The notes: a model not told the origin generated them from the sequence alone. A stretch of 64,000 bases of DNA from UBA2387 sp019454665 (GCA_045862995.1 BTVX01000001.1:248001-312000), one strand, 5' to 3'. Shown: positions 1 to 9,000, counted from the first letter of the stretch. Numbers and translations are program-made.

Positions 1-723
1 CGTCGCCAGACGCGCCTTGGCGAGTTCGAGCTGAAGCTGCGCGTTTTCCACGTTGCGGCCGGCGGTGTAGCCCAACGCGAGCAGTTCCTTCTGGCGCGTG
101 TGCTCGGCTTCGGCGTTGGCCAGGTTGGCTCGGGCTTCTCGCAGGTTGGCTTCGGTGGACGTGCGTTGCGTGGGGTGCGAAGACGAAACGAGCCGCTCGC
201 GCTCCTTGGTGGCGCTGGCGAGAGACGCTTCGGCGCTGCGGATGCCGACCTTGGTCAACGTCGGCTGCGCGTCCAGTTGGTCCTTGGCCTGCGCCACTCG
301 TTGTTCGGCCTGCTTGAGGGCCGACCGCAGCAGCGCCTCGCGCTGCACAATCTCCACGTCCAACCGCTCGATCGCACTCTGCGCGCCTCGAAGTTGGGCT
401 CGGTCCTGTTCGACGCGGAGTTCGGTCTCTTGCGGATCGATCACAGCGATCAGTTGGCCCTTCTCGACAACGTCGCCCTCCTCGACAAGCAACTGCGCGA
501 CCCGTCCCGAAACCCGGCTCTTGACCTCGACGGCCTTGACCGCATCAATCTGGCCGGTCTCGACGACCTTGATTTCCATGTCGCCTTCGGTGACCTCGGT
601 CTCTTTGACATCGCCCTTGGCCATCGCCTTCATGCGGTCGGCGTTGAAGCGCATCATCGCAAACGAGCCGATCCCGCACAAAGCAACCACGCCGAGCAGG
701 ATGAAGATGGACGCCTTTTTCAT
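1..723 (-). CDS. HlyD/RND-type periplasmic adaptor subunit (partial, C-terminus off the window)
   Basis: The visible 241 residues start MKKASIFILLG with one membrane anchor (about residues 4-22). A biotinyl-lipoyl-like half-motif follows (VKSRVSGRVAQLLVEEGDVV, about residues 62-90). Residues about 95-240 form a long, Ala/Glu/Arg-rich alpha-hairpin coiled coil. This is the N-terminal half of a membrane-fusion protein of the MacA/HlyD/RND adaptor type, which links an inner-membrane exporter to an outer-membrane channel. The 3' end lies beyond position 1, so its exporter partner would be further left. A MacB-type permease occurs at 13.6-14.8 kb but is not adjacent. The ATG at 723 is the only good start. 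Family assignment is firm; the exported substrate is unknown. Confidence 0.88.
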   Translation of the reverse strand, partial: MKKASIFILLGVVALCGIGSFAMMRFNADRMKAMAKGDVKETEVTEGDMEIKVVETGQIDAVKAVEVKSRVSGRVAQLLVEEGDVVEKGQLIAVIDPQETELRVEQDRAQLRGAQSAIERLDVEIVQREALLRSALKQAEQRVAQAKDQLDAQPTLTKVGIRSAEASLASATKERERLVSSSHPTQRTSTEANLREARANLANAEAEHTRQKELLALGYTAGRNVENAQLQLELAKARLAT

Positions 724-787
724 GAATGACGAACAGTTTGCATCAGTGACGGTCCTGGGCTGGGACTTTCGGGATTCGCGCAGGGCG

Positions 788-793
788 TAAACT
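788..793 (+). promoter_or_regulatory. -10 box (TAAACT) of a likely leaderless promoter
   Basis: TAAACT ends 7 nt before the ATG at 801, so transcription would begin at or next to the start codon. No Shine-Dalgarno sequence is present. The spacing matches many other genes in this window. No convincing -35 box is seen. Confidence 0.5.
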
Positions 794-800
794 GCGTGGC

Positions 801-1205
801 ATGGCCAATATCCGCGACATCGAAGGCATCGGAGACGTGTACGCCGGCAAGCTTGAGGCCGCTGGCATCAAGACGGACGACGCGCTGCTTCAGGCGGGCG
901 CCACGCGCAAGGGACGCGAGGAGATCGTTCAGGCGACGGGCATCAGCGACACCCTCGTGCTCAAGTGGGTCAACCGCGCCGACCTCGCCCGGGTCAATGG
1001 CATCGGTTCCGAGTACGCCGACCTCTTGGAAGCCTCAGGCGTGGACAGCGTTCCGGAACTCGCCCAACGCAACGCGGCCAACCTGCACGCCAAGATGACG
1101 GAAGTCAACGAGGCGAAGAGCCTCGTCCGACAGTTGCCGTCGGCGGCGCAGGTGGAAAAGTGGGTCGCCGAGGCGAAGTCCCTCGACCGGGTGGTCACGC
1201 ACTAA
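801..1205 (+). CDS. DUF4332 / helix-hairpin-helix protein
   Basis: A 134-residue protein made of two helix-hairpin-helix-like repeats. The first is near residues 5-25 (DIEGIGDVYAGKLEAAGI) and the second near 63-85 (VNGIGSEYADLLEASGV). This is the DUF4332 pattern. Proteins with such HhH repeats usually bind DNA without sequence specificity, but no function is established for this family. There is no signal peptide, so it is cytoplasmic. It is divergent from the HlyD gene and convergent with rhamnulokinase; the two stop codons overlap by 4 bp at 1202-1205. The start is supported by the -10 box just upstream. Confidence 0.85.
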   Translation: MANIRDIEGIGDVYAGKLEAAGIKTDDALLQAGATRKGREEIVQATGISDTLVLKWVNRADLARVNGIGSEYADLLEASGVDSVPELAQRNAANLHAKMTEVNEAKSLVRQLPSAAQVEKWVAEAKSLDRVVTH

Positions 1206-2557
1206 GCGTTCGGCGTGTAGAGGATGGGGGCTGCACTGGCCTCGACGAGCCGCATCGCGCCTTCCCACCCCTCGCACCAGCCCGCCGCCATGAACTGAGC
1301 GGCCAAATTGCCGAGGACCGTGGCTTCGGGAGGACCGGCTCGCACAGGCAACCCGGTTCGGTCGGCGACGGCTTGGCACAGCTTCGCGCTTTGCGACCCA
1401 CCGCCTCCCAGACGCACCTCTTCGATGGCTTGCCCGGTGGCGGCCTTGAGGTCGGCGGGAACGGCGGCGATCGCATCGGCCAAACTGAACAAGCCCAATG
1501 CCGCCCACTCTTCGGGCGTGTTGGGTTGGACCGTGGTCAGTTCGCGGCATAGGCCCGTCATGGAAGCTGGGTTGAAGAACGCCTCGTCCAGCAGGTTCAC
1601 CCTTCCTTGGAACCCAGTGTCGGCGGCTCCGACCCACTGGGCCATCGGTGACGCGAGACCGAGTTCATCGTGCAATCGGTTCAGGACATAGAAGCCAGGC
1701 ACGTTCTTGAGCAATCGAACGCGCCCGTCGGCGGTGCGTTCGTTGGTGAGGTTGGCCGATTTCACCGCGGCGTTTGCGATGGGTCGAGCGACCACCGTCC
1801 CGGCGAGCGACCACGTGCCGACGTTGACGAACATCTTCGTGGCGTCCAGCCTTCCGAACCCCAGGACCGCCGAGGCCGTATCGTGCGAGCCGACCGACAC
1901 GAGGTCCACGCCATCACCCAAGGCCGCCAACTTCCGGCCCGGTGATGCGGGCGCCAACTCGGGGACGGGCCAACCGATCGCCTTGAACGCCTCGGCGCAC
2001 CACGCCCCGTCGAGCCCGAGCAGTTGGGTTGTCGAAGCCTGGGTTAGTTCGTGGTGCCGAACGCCTGTTAGGGCGTAACCGAGCAGGTCGGGCAGGATGA
2101 ACCAATCGGCGCGGTCGGGAAGGGTCGGGTCCTCCAGCCTCCGGGCCAGCAATTGGAAGACGGTGTTGAAAGGCTGCCGCTGGATGCCGGTCCACGCGAA
2201 CAGGTCGTCCCATCGCTCCCTGAGGCGGTCCATCGCCCTCGCATGGGCAAGGTCCCGGTAGCAAACCGGGGGCCCCAGAATGGCACCCGTGGCGCGATCC
2301 ACAAAGCCGTGATCCACGCCCCACGAGTCAATGCCGACGGTCGCCCGCTCGAAGTGCGCCTTGGCGTACTCGATGGCGCGCTCGGGGAAGGCGATCAGGC
2401 TCTGGAGGTTCCACACGAGCCGTCCGCCTTGTTCAGAGGCCTCGTGCGGGGCTTGGTGGATGACCTCGAACTCGATCTTCTCGCCCACGAGACGCCCGGC
2501 CGCGCACCTCCCGGAAGAGGCTCCCAGATCAACGGCGACGGATCCAAAGGGGGACAT
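1202..2557 (-). CDS. rhaB: Rhamnulokinase (FGGY family carbohydrate kinase)
   Basis: A 451-residue FGGY kinase. The N-terminal phosphate-binding motif VAVDLGASSGR (residues 7-17) is characteristic of the rhamnulokinase branch. VGIDSWGVDHGFVD (about 73-86) carries the catalytic-region Asp, and the second actin-fold half contains SVGSHDTASAV and the LGGGGSQS adenosine-binding motif. Rhamnulokinase phosphorylates L-rhamnulose to L-rhamnulose-1-phosphate. No rhamnose isomerase or aldolase lies next to it. An L-fucose-isomerase-fold protein is at 40.2 kb but is not linked. A closely related FGGY kinase with another deoxy-sugar specificity is possible. The start lies 5 bp from a heptanucleotide repeat tract. 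Confidence 0.85.
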   Translation of the reverse strand: MSPFGSVAVDLGASSGRCAAGRLVGEKIEFEVIHQAPHEASEQGGRLVWNLQSLIAFPERAIEYAKAHFERATVGIDSWGVDHGFVDRATGAILGPPVCYRDLAHARAMDRLRERWDDLFAWTGIQRQPFNTVFQLLARRLEDPTLPDRADWFILPDLLGYALTGVRHHELTQASTTQLLGLDGAWCAEAFKAIGWPVPELAPASPGRKLAALGDGVDLVSVGSHDTASAVLGFGRLDATKMFVNVGTWSLAGTVVARPIANAAVKSANLTNERTADGRVRLLKNVPGFYVLNRLHDELGLASPMAQWVGAADTGFQGRVNLLDEAFFNPASMTGLCRELTTVQPNTPEEWAALGLFSLADAIAAVPADLKAATGQAIEEVRLGGGGSQSAKLCQAVADRTGLPVRAGPPEATVLGNLAAQFMAAGWCEGWEGAMRLVEASAAPILYTPNA

Positions 2558-2561
2558 AGGG

Positions 2562-2594
2562 TTCAGTTTTCAGTTTTCAGTTTTCAGTTTTCAG
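2562..2594. repeat. Heptanucleotide tandem repeat (TTTTCAG)n
   Basis: Four perfect tandem copies of TTTTCAG lie at 2567-2594, with a degenerate partial copy on the left (TTCAG, 2562-2566) and GGTCAG on the right. On the coding strand of rhaB the unit reads CTGAAAA. The tract ends 5 bp upstream of the rhaB start codon at 2557, where a promoter or ribosome-binding site would sit. Confidence 0.9.
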
Positions 2595-2623
2595 GGTCAG
2601 TCGGGCAGGTGGCTTGCAGGTGG

Positions 2624-2645
2624 TCGGCAGGTAGTCGGCAGGTAG
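2624..2645. repeat. 11-bp direct repeat (TCGGCAGGTAG x2)
   Basis: Two perfect tandem copies (2624-2634, 2635-2645), preceded by two diverged copies at 2602-2623. Together with the heptamer tract this makes the whole 2558-2675 gap repetitive and non-coding. Confidence 0.85.
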
Positions 2646-2675
2646 AACTCGTGACTGAACACTGAGCCCTGAACC

Positions 2676-3182
2676 CTAAACTTCAGGATCGCGCCAGATG
2701 CCCCAGACGTTCAACTCCTCCCACTCGTCGGAGGGTTCGATGCCGGCGTTCCGCAGCCCCAGCAGGATCAGTGCGAAGTGATACCCCTCGTGCCACAGCA
2801 TGTGCTGCAGGAAGAACACCGCGTGGTCGTAGGGCGGGATGCGGCCGCCCTGCGCGACGCCGGCCTCGGTCGCGTCGCGCACGGCCTTCGCGCTGACCTT
2901 CAGCTGCGCCCGGATCGCGTCGAGGTTTTCCATCGGCAACCATCGGTCGCCTTCTTGGCGCAGCACGTCGCCCAACGTCGCCTGATGCGCCTTCGAGAAC
3001 TCGCCCAACCACCCGTGCCGCACCTCGTGAATGTGGCAGAGCTGCATGTCGAGGGCCATACCGTCCGGCGAGGGCTTGGTGGACCGATTGGACTCGTCCA
3101 CGAGCGCTGCCAGATTGTCCAGAATGCGGCACTGCCGATCCCATGACTCGAGAAAAACGGGCAGGAGGGGATCGTTCGCCAT
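2676..3182 (-). CDS. DinB-like four-helix metalloprotein
   Basis: A 168-residue protein starting MANDPLLPVFLESWDRQ. It has spaced histidines typical of the DinB/YfiT-like fold: His in MQLCHIHEVRHGWLGEF (about residues 46-60) and the paired HEGYH near residues 131-135. The fold binds a divalent metal and includes bacillithiol/mycothiol-dependent transferases and stress proteins, but no specific activity can be assigned. The ATG at 3182 overlaps the stop of the upstream secreted protein by 1 nt (TGATG), so it is probably translationally coupled. Longer upstream readings run inside the neighbouring gene and are not real. Confidence 0.8.
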   Translation of the reverse strand: MANDPLLPVFLESWDRQCRILDNLAALVDESNRSTKPSPDGMALDMQLCHIHEVRHGWLGEFSKAHQATLGDVLRQEGDRWLPMENLDAIRAQLKVSAKAVRDATEAGVAQGGRIPPYDHAVFFLQHMLWHEGYHFALILLGLRNAGIEPSDEWEELNVWGIWRDPEV

Positions 3183-6100
3183 CAGTCCCCCGTGGCTCCG
3201 AAGTTGCGGCGCAGGATCAGGAAGTCCGGAATCCCGACCGATCCATTGCGGTTCAGGTCGGCCATCGGGTTCCACGTCGCGCTGCCCGGGCTGGTGCCGA
3301 ACGCCGCACGCAGCGCCAGGAAGTCGGAGATGTTGACCGAGTTGTCGCCGTTGGAGTCTCCGTTCACCAGGTGGATGTTCACGGAAGCGTTCCCCGTCGG
3401 ATTCACCGCGACCCGCCGTCGTAGGAAGTGCGACGCCTTCATCGAGACATCGAACGGTGTCGCCCTCGGGCAGGCGAGCATGAACTCGAGGTTCGGCCCG
3501 ACTTCGACGGTCGCCGTGCCAAACACCGATCCTCCCCCCGGCTCCCGGAACTCGATGTCGTAGCTCCCGCTCATGTCGGCATCGGCATGCACCTCTTGGA
3601 ACGCGATCGTGCCCGACACGACCCACGGCGAGATCAAGAGGCTTGTGCTCGAGACGGCATTGAAGCTCGCGCTGATGAACGCCACGACCGGCGAACTCAC
3701 CAAGGAGGTGGTCACCGTGAACTTGGCCGAACTCTCTCCAGCGGGCACCAAGACCGAGGCAGGCACTTGGGCCGCCGAGTGATTGCTACTCAGGTTCACC
3801 GTCGTCCCAGCGAGCGATGGCGCCACAAGGAACACTTCGCCCTGGACCGATCCACCGCCAGAGGTCATGCCGGGAGCCAGCGTGACCGCCGACACACGCT
3901 GCGTCCGCACGGTGACAAACGCAAAGCGACTCATCGTCCCGCTGTCGGCGATGATGGTCACGGATTCGTCAGCGCTGACCACCGAGGTGCCGATGGGGAA
4001 CGTGGCCTGGGTTTGGCCCGCCGGAACGGTGACCGTCGAAGGAACCGTCAGCACGCCGGGCAGCGACGAGCTCAGGGAGATCCGGGAGCCGCCTGTCGGC
4101 GCCGGGGTTTGGAGCGCCACGGTGCCCACGCTGGACCCGCCCCCGGCGACGCTGCTCGGATCGGCAAAGACCGTGAACGTCGGGGGCGAGAGCATCAACT
4201 CGAACTGGTAGGTCTCGCCACCGGCGCTGGCCTGGACGATGATCGGAGTCGCCACCGATACGGGGCGCGTGGTCCCTTCGAACGAGGCATTGGTATCGCC
4301 TTCTCGGACCGTCACGGTCTCGGGAAGCTGGACCAGGTCCGTCTCCTGCAAGCCGCCCGTTTGGCCAGGGATGTAGGCCTTCAAAGCGACCGGCAATCCC
4401 GGCGGGGGTGCGGGCAGATTCAGTGTGAGCGTGCCCTGGATCGGGTCGCCTCCTGGATGCGGTTTGCCCGGGGTACCCAATGTGAGTTGGTTCAAGGTGC
4501 TCTCGCCCAGCTTGATCCGCCAGATGCCGCGGCCCCATGTCGCGCAGTTCAGGTAGCCCGTACCCGGGACGTACTGCAGGTGACGGATCTCGACGTTGGG
4601 GAGGTTGAGCGGTTCGGTGGCGTTCGTCCACGTCGCCCCGGCATTGTTGGTCATCATCACGCCGACGTCGGTGCCGGCGTACCATGTGGCTTGGGGGTTG
4701 TAGGGGTCGCGCTCGATCGTGTTGACCGGGATGTTCGGCAGACCGGTGCCTCCCGCGCCGCTCCGAGCCTCCCAGGTGACGCCGAGGGAGCCCACCGAGT
4801 TGCCCGTCAGCGTGCCGCGAAACACGTGGCCCGCCGTTCCCGTCCCGCTGAACGTGATCAGAACGGAGTTGAGGTTGCTGGGATGGACGCTGATGTCGGT
4901 GATCGTCCTCCCCGGCAAGCCGGTGGTGGACATGTTCTGAACCGTTCCCGTCGTCAGGTCAACGGCCAGGAACCGCCCGTTGGCCGTCCCGATGTACATG
5001 CGGTTGGCGACGCCTGGGGGTACATGCAAGGCTCGACCGCTCCCCGAACCCGCGGGGTAGTTAGCGAAGTTCATCGTCCACGTCGAGGTCTGGTTGTCCC
5101 AGCGGTGCATGCTGGTCGTCCCCGAGTGGTAGAAGAACCGCGGGTTGGCGTTGTTGATTTCGCTTACGGAGATGAAGTCGAAGTTCCAGGTGCCCGCTGG
5201 TCGCAACGCGCTGATGCTGTCGGGACCCGGGTTGTCTCGATTCCAGGTCGCCCACGCGTCGCTGGTTCTCATCAATCCGCCGTTCTGCGAACTGACGTAC
5301 TGAACGAGCGGGTTCGTGGGATGGATCGCACTCCACCCGCCGTCGCCGGCGCCGACGTTGTCCCAGTCGTCCAGAGTTCCTGGATGGACCACCGTGGACG
5401 TGCTCGGCGAAGCATTGTCTTGGGTTCCCCCCAGAATGGCGTCCGCCGCAGTCGGGTGAAACGCTGCGTGATAGAACTGGGTGATGGGCAAGCCCGTGTT
5501 CAAGTTCTGGACCGTGGGCGTGCCCGCAGAATCCAAGGTGAAGATGTAGGCGCCGCCGTCGTTGCCCACGAAGAGCACGTTGGCGTTGCGCGGGCTGCGG
5601 ACCAGAGCGTGTGTGTCGTTGTGCGTGAGTGCCGGCGAAAGCGTTCGTTGGCCCCCCGGTCCGTTCACCGTCGTCTGGCCCAGATCAACCCACGTCCACC
5701 CCGAGTTGGCCGTCGGGTTGGTGCACATGTACAGCCCCGTCGTACCGACCACGACGGCCTCGGTGCCGCCCGCGCCCATCTGCACGACCTCGATGCAGAA
5801 GTTGTAGCCGGTCTGGGCCCACCAGTTCGCATTGAAGTTGCCGGTGATGTTCGTCCAAGTTCCGCCGGCATCGTTGCTTCGCCAGATTCCGCTGTTGGTC
5901 AGGAGCGCATACACCCGGTCGGGTGCCGTAGGCGATGTGGCCAGATTGATCATGGCGGCGCTCCCGATGTTCCCAGGGCTGGCGACTTGGGCGAAGCTCG
6001 CTCCCTGGTTGCGCGAACGCCAGATGGACCGGGGGCTCATGTTCGCGGCGTACAAGTTTCGGTTGCCGTCTGCCACCCGGGGCAAGCTCATCTTCAGGTC

Positions 6101-6943
6101 TGACCAGTTGCCGTCGGCAATGGGGTTCCCCGTGTTGAGGTTGTTGGGACGATCCCAATCGAATCCTCCATCGGTGCTTCGATACAGCCGCCCTGTGGCC
6201 GTACCCCGACCCGAACTTGCGATCACGATGTTGGGGTCCTCGGGAACGATGGCTAAAGCGCTGATGTTCTGGCCGATCTGCTCGGGCGTCACGTTCGTCC
6301 ACGACAGGCCGAAGTTCGTGCTGCGCATGATCCCCTGGCCCTGAATGCCGCTGCCCGGATAGTCGCCCGTGCCCACAAAGAGGCGAGCGAAGTTCGTGGG
6401 GTCCACCGCCACAGCCGTGGCTTGGGTCGTCGGCCAGCGATCGGATCTCGCCATCCAAGCGTTGGGCCCAACGCCCCCGTTCTGCGACGTGAACAACCCG
6501 CCGCGACCACTCACCACATGGAGATTGAAGTCCGTGTTCGGATCCCAAGCCATCCCGGCGATACGGCCCGCGACCGGCGCGGGTCCCCACCAGCGGCGGT
6601 AAGGAACCGCGAGGTCCCTCGGCCCGACGAACTGCCACTTGCCCAGAGGAACCGCGCGCTGCCGAGCGCCGCCCCGGATGCGGGCAGGCTCCATACCATC
6701 GCGGTGCAGGGCCGCCTCGGCGTAGTGGTCGGAAGTCAGTGCGAAGTCCGGGTACAGCTTCTCGCGCATGTACCACTCGTAAGCTTCCTTCCACTCGCCT
6801 TGCTCGGAACGCTTCTTGAGTTCTGTCTCGAAGGCTGCGACCGGGTCCCCCGAGACGGGAGCCTGAACACTCGGCCGTAAGCCCATCCACACCAGACCAG
6901 CCCCGACCGCCAAGGCAAGCGTTACCCAAATGCCGCGTCGCAT
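3182..6943 (-). CDS. Secreted BNR/sortilin-type beta-propeller protein with C-terminal dockerin
   Basis: A 1253-residue secreted protein. Residues 1-25 are a signal peptide or membrane anchor. About residues 90-830 carry repeated BNR/Asp-box and Vps10-like motifs (LYRSTDGGFDWD, IWRSNDAGGTWTN, MMTNNAGATWTN), as in sortilin-fold beta-propellers and GH74-like xyloglucanases. Several Ig-like repeats follow (about 840-1110), then a carboxypeptidase-regulatory-like domain. The last 60 residues hold two dockerin type-I calcium repeats (GDSNGDNSVNISDF and DLNRNGSVGIPDF). It is probably extracellular or surface-bound and may bind or degrade glycans, but no catalytic pair was confirmed. No cohesin partner is present. 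TATCCT at 6953-6958 lies 9 nt upstream of the ATG. Confidence 0.82.
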   Translation of the reverse strand: MRRGIWVTLALAVGAGLVWMGLRPSVQAPVSGDPVAAFETELKKRSEQGEWKEAYEWYMREKLYPDFALTSDHYAEAALHRDGMEPARIRGGARQRAVPLGKWQFVGPRDLAVPYRRWWGPAPVAGRIAGMAWDPNTDFNLHVVSGRGGLFTSQNGGVGPNAWMARSDRWPTTQATAVAVDPTNFARLFVGTGDYPGSGIQGQGIMRSTNFGLSWTNVTPEQIGQNISALAIVPEDPNIVIASSGRGTATGRLYRSTDGGFDWDRPNNLNTGNPIADGNWSDLKMSLPRVADGNRNLYAANMSPRSIWRSRNQGASFAQVASPGNIGSAAMINLATSPTAPDRVYALLTNSGIWRSNDAGGTWTNITGNFNANWWAQTGYNFCIEVVQMGAGGTEAVVVGTTGLYMCTNPTANSGWTWVDLGQTTVNGPGGQRTLSPALTHNDTHALVRSPRNANVLFVGNDGGAYIFTLDSAGTPTVQNLNTGLPITQFYHAAFHPTAADAILGGTQDNASPSTSTVVHPGTLDDWDNVGAGDGGWSAIHPTNPLVQYVSSQNGGLMRTSDAWATWNRDNPGPDSISALRPAGTWNFDFISVSEINNANPRFFYHSGTTSMHRWDNQTSTWTMNFANYPAGSGSGRALHVPPGVANRMYIGTANGRFLAVDLTTGTVQNMSTTGLPGRTITDISVHPSNLNSVLITFSGTGTAGHVFRGTLTGNSVGSLGVTWEARSGAGGTGLPNIPVNTIERDPYNPQATWYAGTDVGVMMTNNAGATWTNATEPLNLPNVEIRHLQYVPGTGYLNCATWGRGIWRIKLGESTLNQLTLGTPGKPHPGGDPIQGTLTLNLPAPPPGLPVALKAYIPGQTGGLQETDLVQLPETVTVREGDTNASFEGTTRPVSVATPIIVQASAGGETYQFELMLSPPTFTVFADPSSVAGGGSSVGTVALQTPAPTGGSRISLSSSLPGVLTVPSTVTVPAGQTQATFPIGTSVVSADESVTIIADSGTMSRFAFVTVRTQRVSAVTLAPGMTSGGGSVQGEVFLVAPSLAGTTVNLSSNHSAAQVPASVLVPAGESSAKFTVTTSLVSSPVVAFISASFNAVSSTSLLISPWVVSGTIAFQEVHADADMSGSYDIEFREPGGGSVFGTATVEVGPNLEFMLACPRATPFDVSMKASHFLRRRVAVNPTGNASVNIHLVNGDSNGDNSVNISDFLALRAAFGTSPGSATWNPMADLNRNGSVGIPDFLILRRNFGATGD

Positions 6944-7003
6944 ATGGGGCTGAGGATACGACGGAATGTCGAGCCTTCCCTGCCCGATCCACCTGAATTC
7001 TCG

Positions 7004-8368
7004 CTACGGAAGGACTTCGAATTCCACCGAGAGCTTTGAGCCGCGAACCCAGACCGCAAGGGTCGCCTTGCCCGCCGTCAGGCAGCGTACTTGGCCCGCC
7101 TGATCCACCCACGCCGCTCCCTGACACGCCCAAACCACGTCGGCGGCGTCGGCGGCGTAGGCCTCGCCCGCCACAACCAGCCTCGCCGCGAACGTCTCGC
7201 CCACTCGGACCGACTCAGGAACGGACAGCTTCACTTCGTTACGAGGTGCAATCTCGGGAGGACCGTAGAGCAGGATGCCGTTGGCGACGTACCGCTCGAT
7301 TCCTCCGCTGGGGCGGTTCAGGGTCAGGCCGTAGGCGTGGAGCGCCGAGCTGCCGCCTCCATCCAGGTTGAACGCTTCCACACAGCCCCAGGCCTTCATC
7401 AGGTCGGCCAGTTCCTTCAGCGATGCGCCCACCGACACGGTCTGGCGCCCGTCCACCACGACGTACCAGACCTCCCCGTCGGCCGTCACCCCGACGGCGG
7501 AGCGCGGGTGGCGCGGGTCGTTGGCGGCGTTCACCACGTTTTCGCCGCTGCGAAGGAGGACCGGTCCGCCGCCCATCGCGTGATCCATCAGCGACCAGTC
7601 GCTGCCCGAGACATCGACCTCGACGGTCGCGGTCTCTCCGACTTTCGCGCCAAGGAGAGCTTCGCGTCGTTCGCCGGAAGCCGCCACCACGAACGTCCCG
7701 TAGCGGACGGGCATCTTGGTCACCTCGGGCAGCACGGCCACCACCTTTCCCGTCAACGTGTCTTTGGGCTTCAGCCGGTAGGGCGCGTCGGCTTTCACCA
7801 CCACGCAAGCCATGGGACCCGCATCGCCGTACAGCGAACCGCTCGCATCGGTGAACAGGACGGTTCGGTTTGCGCCCACCCGCTGGTTCAGGCCTTGGAC
7901 GGCGACTTCCCTATCTCCAAGGCGGGCCGTGGCCCTCCAGCGGTGCTGCTCGATCGCCGGGGCGCGCCCTTCCCTCCAGACCAACGCATGGTCGCGATTG
8001 GCGCCAGCAGCAGGGGCGCTGAGCAGTTCGCCCGCGCGCACGTGCAGCCCCTCGGGGTCGCCGCCGGGGTCTTGGCCCCATTGAAAGAAGTCGCCGTTGA
8101 TGCCGGCCACCGCACCCGAAGACGCCACCATTTTCGAAACGATGTCGCGGCCCTTGTAGGGCGTCTCGTCGTAAACCTTGTCCTTGGCCAGATGGGATTC
8201 CGCCGACCACGAACCGGGCGCGACACGGATGCCGTAGAGCGTTCGGGCGGGGTCGGCCTGCACCTCCATGCGGAACGTGACGCCGGGCGCCAAGCCCCGG
8301 TCCCACGTTTGCGACCATGCCCCGCACCAAGCGGCGACGCCGACGAGAAGGATGGTCAAACGGTTCAC
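7004..8368 (-). CDS. Phosphodiester glycosidase family protein (NAGPA domain)
   Basis: A 454-residue secreted protein with a signal peptide (residues 1-19, ending near AWSQ). The NAGPA/DUF2233 core carries AGINGDFFQWG, GGGPVLLRSGE, HPRSAVGVTADGEVWYVVVDG and the hallmark NLDGGGSSAL. Family members hydrolyse GlcNAc-phosphodiesters or related sugar-phosphate bonds. The last about 80 residues look like an Ig-like domain (LSVPESVRVGETFAARLVV). The GTG at 8368 has CATACT only 6 nt upstream, suggesting a leaderless message. Substrate unknown; a role in scavenging or remodelling surface glycans is inferred. Confidence 0.85.
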   Translation of the reverse strand: MNRLTILLVGVAAWCGAWSQTWDRGLAPGVTFRMEVQADPARTLYGIRVAPGSWSAESHLAKDKVYDETPYKGRDIVSKMVASSGAVAGINGDFFQWGQDPGGDPEGLHVRAGELLSAPAAGANRDHALVWREGRAPAIEQHRWRATARLGDREVAVQGLNQRVGANRTVLFTDASGSLYGDAGPMACVVVKADAPYRLKPKDTLTGKVVAVLPEVTKMPVRYGTFVVAASGERREALLGAKVGETATVEVDVSGSDWSLMDHAMGGGPVLLRSGENVVNAANDPRHPRSAVGVTADGEVWYVVVDGRQTVSVGASLKELADLMKAWGCVEAFNLDGGGSSALHAYGLTLNRPSGGIERYVANGILLYGPPEIAPRNEVKLSVPESVRVGETFAARLVVAGEAYAADAADVVWACQGAAWVDQAGQVRCLTAGKATLAVWVRGSKLSVEFEVLP

Positions 8369-8374
8369 ACCGTC

Positions 8375-8380
8375 AGTATG
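8375..8380 (-). promoter_or_regulatory. -10 box (CATACT) of a likely leaderless promoter
   Basis: On the minus strand CATACT ends 6 nt before the GTG start at 8368 of the phosphodiester glycosidase gene. Confidence 0.5.
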
Positions 8381-8385
8381 TTCCG

Positions 8386-8994
8386 TCAGTCAATGGCCTT
8401 GACCGAGGCGGGAATCTTCACCGTCATCCCTTCGCGGATGCCGAGCCGCTTGAACGCGCCTTCCTTCATCTCGAGGGCGTACATGGCCGGGTAGTTGCTG
8501 GGGACTCCGGTCTCGTCGAGCGCCTTCATCGAAGTGGCCCGCACGATCTGCTTGCGCTTGTTGATGTAGGCGATGTCCAGCGGGATGAGCGTGTTCCGCA
8601 TCCAGAAGCTGAGGTAGTCCTCGTCCTTGAACACGAACAGCATGGCGTCGTCGGGCTTCACCTCTTTGTTGGTGAGCCACATCATGCCCTCCATGCGCTT
8701 CGCGTCGGAGTTCATCAGCCACGCTTTGAGCTTGTTCGGCCCGATTTCGAGTTCCACGCGTTCCAAATCCTTGAGTTGGTGGGTCCGGTGCGGGTTCTTG
8801 GGATACTCGTCCTGCTTCTGGCCCTGTTGCTCGTCCATCGTCGCTTCGGGTTCGTGCGCGGCGGGCGTCGAAGCGACGGCCGGCTTGGGTTCGGCACCCT
8901 CTTCACCGTGGGTCACGCTGGACCTGACCTCGATGAAGGAGCAACCAGCCACCACCAAGGTGGCCAACACGGCGAGAGCGGCGAACAAGCGCAT
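8386..8994 (-). CDS. DUF192 domain lipoprotein
   Basis: A 202-residue protein with a lipoprotein signal, MRLFAALAVLATLVVAGC, with lipobox VAGC. A low-complexity Glu/Pro/Gln linker (about 25-75) precedes a DUF192 domain: MWLTNKEVKPDDAMLFVF, LSFWMRNTLIPLDIAYI and ALEMKEGAFKRLGIREGM. DUF192 is a small beta-rich domain of unknown function found in secreted bacterial and archaeal proteins. A GTG start at 8997 is also possible, but the ATG at 8994 is preferred because TAAAAT ends exactly 6 nt before it. The gene follows leuD in the same direction but seems to have its own promoter. Confidence 0.85.
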   Translation of the reverse strand: MRLFAALAVLATLVVAGCSFIEVRSSVTHGEEGAEPKPAVASTPAAHEPEATMDEQQGQKQDEYPKNPHRTHQLKDLERVELEIGPNKLKAWLMNSDAKRMEGMMWLTNKEVKPDDAMLFVFKDEDYLSFWMRNTLIPLDIAYINKRKQIVRATSMKALDETGVPSNYPAMYALEMKEGAFKRLGIREGMTVKIPASVKAID

Positions 8995-9000
8995 CACGTC

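Noticed and set aside
2562..2645. Possible CRISPR-like or mobile-element repeat
   Set aside because: Units of 7 and 11 bp, no spacers, no cas genes, no terminal inverted repeats; simple tandem repeat.
3428..6103. 891-residue open frame on the plus strand
   Set aside because: Arg/Gly/His-rich shadow antisense to the beta-propeller gene; no domain or start signal.
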